A DNA stretch of 6,699 nucleotides. Source: JALZAA01 sp036005605. GTDB lineage: Bacteria > Actinomycetota > Acidimicrobiia > IMCC26256 > JACDBD01. A model generated the notes under the pieces. That model had not been told where the DNA came from. It did no database searches and worked only from the letters and a program-made list of their open reading frames with translations. Below are positions 4,910 to 6,699 of the stretch, in pieces. The stretch covers positions 1-6,699 of the forward strand of contig DASYQJ010000261.1 of the NCBI GenBank assembly GCA_036005605.1. The letters are read 5' to 3'. How positions within the stretch are numbered: position 1 is the stretch's first letter; each line of letters starts with the position of its first letter. Position numbers and translations under genes: made by a program.

Positions 4910-6600
4910 CGCAGACGGGTCGCGACAAGTTCACCTCGCTGCACGACGCCGTCGCCGAGCATGTTCGTCCCGGCGACGCGCTCCACGTCCTCGTCGGGCA
5001 CACCCGCTGGACGGCCGCCGCGCGCGAGGTCGTGCGCCAGTGGTGGGGGAGAGACCCGCGGTTCACGCTGGTGATGCTGAGCCTGTCGAGCCTGGGGACG
5101 CTCTTCTTCAAGGGCGGGCTCGTCGAGAAGGTCGTGACCGGGTACTCGGGCGACACGTTCCCGAACTTCACGCCGAACCCGATCTTCGCCCGGGCGTACG
5201 AGCGGGGCGAGGTCGCGGTGGAGCACTGGTCCTTCCTCGCCTTCGCGCAGCGGCTCGAGGCAGCGGCATGCAACCTCCCGGCCGTCGTCACTCGCTCGAT
5301 CGGCGGTTCGTCGATGGAGGCGAACGACGCGTACGCCCGCGTCGCGTCGCCCTTCGGCGAGGTCGGGCTGCTCGCCCCGTTGCACCCGGACGTTGCGCTG
5401 TTGCACGCCCCGGTCGCGGACCGGCAGGGGAACGTCGCGCTCCATCCTCCGCTCCTGGAAGGAGCGTGGGGCGCGCTGGCCGCGCGCCGGGGCGCGGTCG
5501 TCACCGTCGAGCGGGTCGTCGACGATCTCCGCCCGTGGTCGCACCTCGTTCGCATCCCTGCGCACCGGGTCCTCGCCGTCTGCGAAGCGGCGAAGGGCGC
5601 GCACCCGGGCGGATTGTTCACGGGTGACCTGCCGGTCGACGGGTACGGCGAGGACTACGAGTTCTGGGTCGAGGCGCGGGCAGCGAGTCGCGGCGACGAC
5701 TTCGACGACTGGATCCGTCACTGGGTGCTCGACGTCGACCAGCAGGAGTACCTCGCCCGTCTCGGTCGTGACCGGATCGCGGCGCTGCGAGCCAAGGCCG
5801 ACCCCGACTCGTGGCACTCCGACGAGGCCGCGTACCAACCCGACCTCGACGCACCCCCCAACCGGTGGGAGCTGGCCGCCGTCTCCGGCGCCCGGCACCT
5901 CGCCGAACGCGTGCGGGCGCTCGATGCGAACGCGGTGCTCGCCGGCGCCGGTGTCGCCAACCTGTCGGCATGGCTCGGCGTCGCGCAGGCCCGGTCCGCC
6001 GGCTGCGACGTGCAGCTCACGGCCGAGATCGGGCTGTGGGGCTACGAGCCGACGCCGGCCGATCCGTTCGTCCTCAACCACCGCAACTTCCCGCGTTCCA
6101 CGATGCTGGGCGACGCCGGTCTCGTTCTGGGCACGCTCGTCGGCGGGCCGGGGACGACCACCGTGGCGTGCCTCGGCGGCGCGCAGGTCGACCGCTTCGG
6201 CAACATCAACTCGACGCTCGTCCCCGACGGCCCGTTCCTCGTGGGCTCGGGCGGCGGCAACGACGTCGCCAGCGTCGCGGCCGAGGCGATCGTGGTCGCG
6301 ACCCTCACGCCCGGGCGCACGCCACCCGAGTGCGGCTACGTCACCTCACCGGGTCGTGCTGTGCGCGCCCTCGTGACGGATCTCGGCACGCTCGAGAAGA
6401 TCGCGAGCGATGAGCTCGTGCTCACGGGCGTGCCGGCCGGTGACGGCTCGGTCGCCGAACGGGTCGACGCGGCGCGCGCCGCCTGCGGCTGGGACCTTGC
6501 AGTGGCCGGCGACATTCGGGAGCTGCCGCCGCCGACGGCAGACGAGATCGCCGCCCTGCGCCGCTGGGACCCGCGCGGCTGGTTCCTCCGCGACCGGTGA
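4906..6600 (+). CDS. Class I CoA-transferase with fused alpha and beta domains
   Basis: This gene encodes 564 residues. The first about 275 residues resemble an alpha subunit of the glutaconate CoA-transferase/IpdA group: FTSLHDAVAEHVRPGDALHVLVG, a glycine-rich turn, and DRQGNVALHPP (172-182). After a linker (about 280-325), residues 325-564 resemble a beta subunit (GctB/IpdB): GAGVANLSAWLG, LTAEIGLWGYEP (371-382), the signature GGAQVDRFGNINST (424-437) and LVGSGGGNDV (445-454). E374 in TAEIG falls at the position of the class's thioester-forming glutamate (Glu54 in Acidaminococcus GctB). By my alignment from memory, IpdB has lost that residue. The protein therefore more likely transfers CoA than acts as a ring-opening hydrolase. 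Two separate subunits are usual for the family. The GTG start overlaps the dehydrogenase 2 stop in GTGA. Confidence 0.88.
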   Translation: MTQTGRDKFTSLHDAVAEHVRPGDALHVLVGHTRWTAAAREVVRQWWGRDPRFTLVMLSLSSLGTLFFKGGLVEKVVTGYSGDTFPNFTPNPIFARAYERGEVAVEHWSFLAFAQRLEAAACNLPAVVTRSIGGSSMEANDAYARVASPFGEVGLLAPLHPDVALLHAPVADRQGNVALHPPLLEGAWGALAARRGAVVTVERVVDDLRPWSHLVRIPAHRVLAVCEAAKGAHPGGLFTGDLPVDGYGEDYEFWVEARAASRGDDFDDWIRHWVLDVDQQEYLARLGRDRIAALRAKADPDSWHSDEAAYQPDLDAPPNRWELAAVSGARHLAERVRALDANAVLAGAGVANLSAWLGVAQARSAGCDVQLTAEIGLWGYEPTPADPFVLNHRNFPRSTMLGDAGLVLGTLVGGPGTTTVACLGGAQVDRFGNINSTLVPDGPFLVGSGGGNDVASVAAEAIVVATLTPGRTPPECGYVTSPGRAVRALVTDLGTLEKIASDELVLTGVPAGDGSVAERVDAARAACGWDLAVAGDIRELPPPTADEIAALRRWDPRGWFLRDR

Positions 6601-6619
6601 TCCGCGCACGAGGCGTACC

Positions 6620-6699
6620 TCAGCGACGCTGGGCGTCGTTCAGATACGCATCGACCGGCTCGGGATAACCGAACAGGTAGCCCTGGCCGAAGTTGATCC
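6620..6699 (-). CDS. EAL-domain protein, C-terminal end (rest outside window)
   Basis: Reading leftward from the window edge gives INFGQGYLFGYPEP, then VDAYLNDAQRR and a TGA stop at 6622-6620. The GQGYLFGxPxP string is the hallmark C-terminal end of EAL domains, which hydrolyse cyclic di-GMP. The 25 visible residues cannot show whether the domain is active or what else the protein carries. The gene converges on the CoA-transferase with a 19-bp gap, so it is probably unrelated to the catabolic genes. No clear terminator hairpin is seen in the gap. Confidence 0.75.
   Translation of the reverse strand, partial: INFGQGYLFGYPEPVDAYLNDAQRR

Noticed and set aside
4855..6081. Minus-strand open frame (408 codons) opposite the CoA-transferase
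   Set aside because: It is the antisense of a strongly supported gene. It has no ribosome site, and its composition (Arg, Val, Asp, Gly) is typical of GC-rich shadow frames.
6621..6631. Short palindrome CAGCGACGCTG at the end of the EAL gene as a terminator
   Set aside because: Its 5-bp arms leave a single central base, so it cannot form a hairpin loop, and no T-run follows.
1..6699. tRNA, rRNA, CRISPR array, insertion sequence or phage genes
   Set aside because: No cloverleaf, regularly spaced direct repeat, transposase motif or phage protein was seen on either strand. Nearly all the sequence is accounted for by the genes listed.

Overview
The window is about 70% G+C throughout. It uses GTG and TTG starts, a luciferase-like oxidoreductase of the type that usually binds coenzyme F420, TANNNT-type -10 hexamers and probable leaderless genes. 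This points to a high-GC actinobacterium. The paired acyl-CoA dehydrogenases would fit an environmental lineage such as Acidimicrobiia, but that placement is inferred from protein style only.

Layout. Position 1-329 (+) is the C-terminal end of acetate kinase (ackA). A small cupin-fold gene (393-779, -) converges on it, and a palindromic repeat sits between the two ends. The cupin gene diverges from an ArsR-type winged-helix regulator (883-1581, +) across a 103-bp control region with two inverted repeats. The regulator converges on a luciferase-like oxidoreductase gene (1578-2462, -) so tightly that both genes stop inside one CTAG. Upstream of the oxidoreductase, and probably in the same operon, is acyl-CoA dehydrogenase 1 (2482-3765, -). 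Only 49 bp away, acyl-CoA dehydrogenase 2 (3815-4909, +) starts in the opposite direction. It overlaps by 4 nt a fused alpha-beta class I CoA-transferase (4906-6600, +). The last 80 bases hold the C-terminal end of an EAL-domain protein (-).

How the genes fit together. The central block 1578-6600 looks like one acyl-CoA catabolic locus read outward from a very compact divergent promoter. Dehydrogenase 1 keeps a candidate catalytic glutamate and dehydrogenase 2 has lost both possible catalytic glutamates. They may therefore form an alpha2beta2 enzyme of the kind known from mycobacterial steroid side-chain degradation (ChsE/FadE pairs). The CoA-transferase would load or unload CoA, or cleave a CoA-linked product. 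The oxidoreductase would act on a related intermediate. The substrate cannot be read from the sequence.

Most notable observation. A roughly 62-nt structured repeat occurs twice: once between ackA and the cupin gene, and once inverted inside the coding sequence of dehydrogenase 1. There it is read in frame as about 21 low-complexity residues. The copies share a perfect 22-nt core and a diverged hairpin in which several stem changes are compensated by changes on the other arm. This resembles the Rickettsia palindromic elements that insert in frame into genes, and suggests a mobile or dispersed palindromic element family in this genome.
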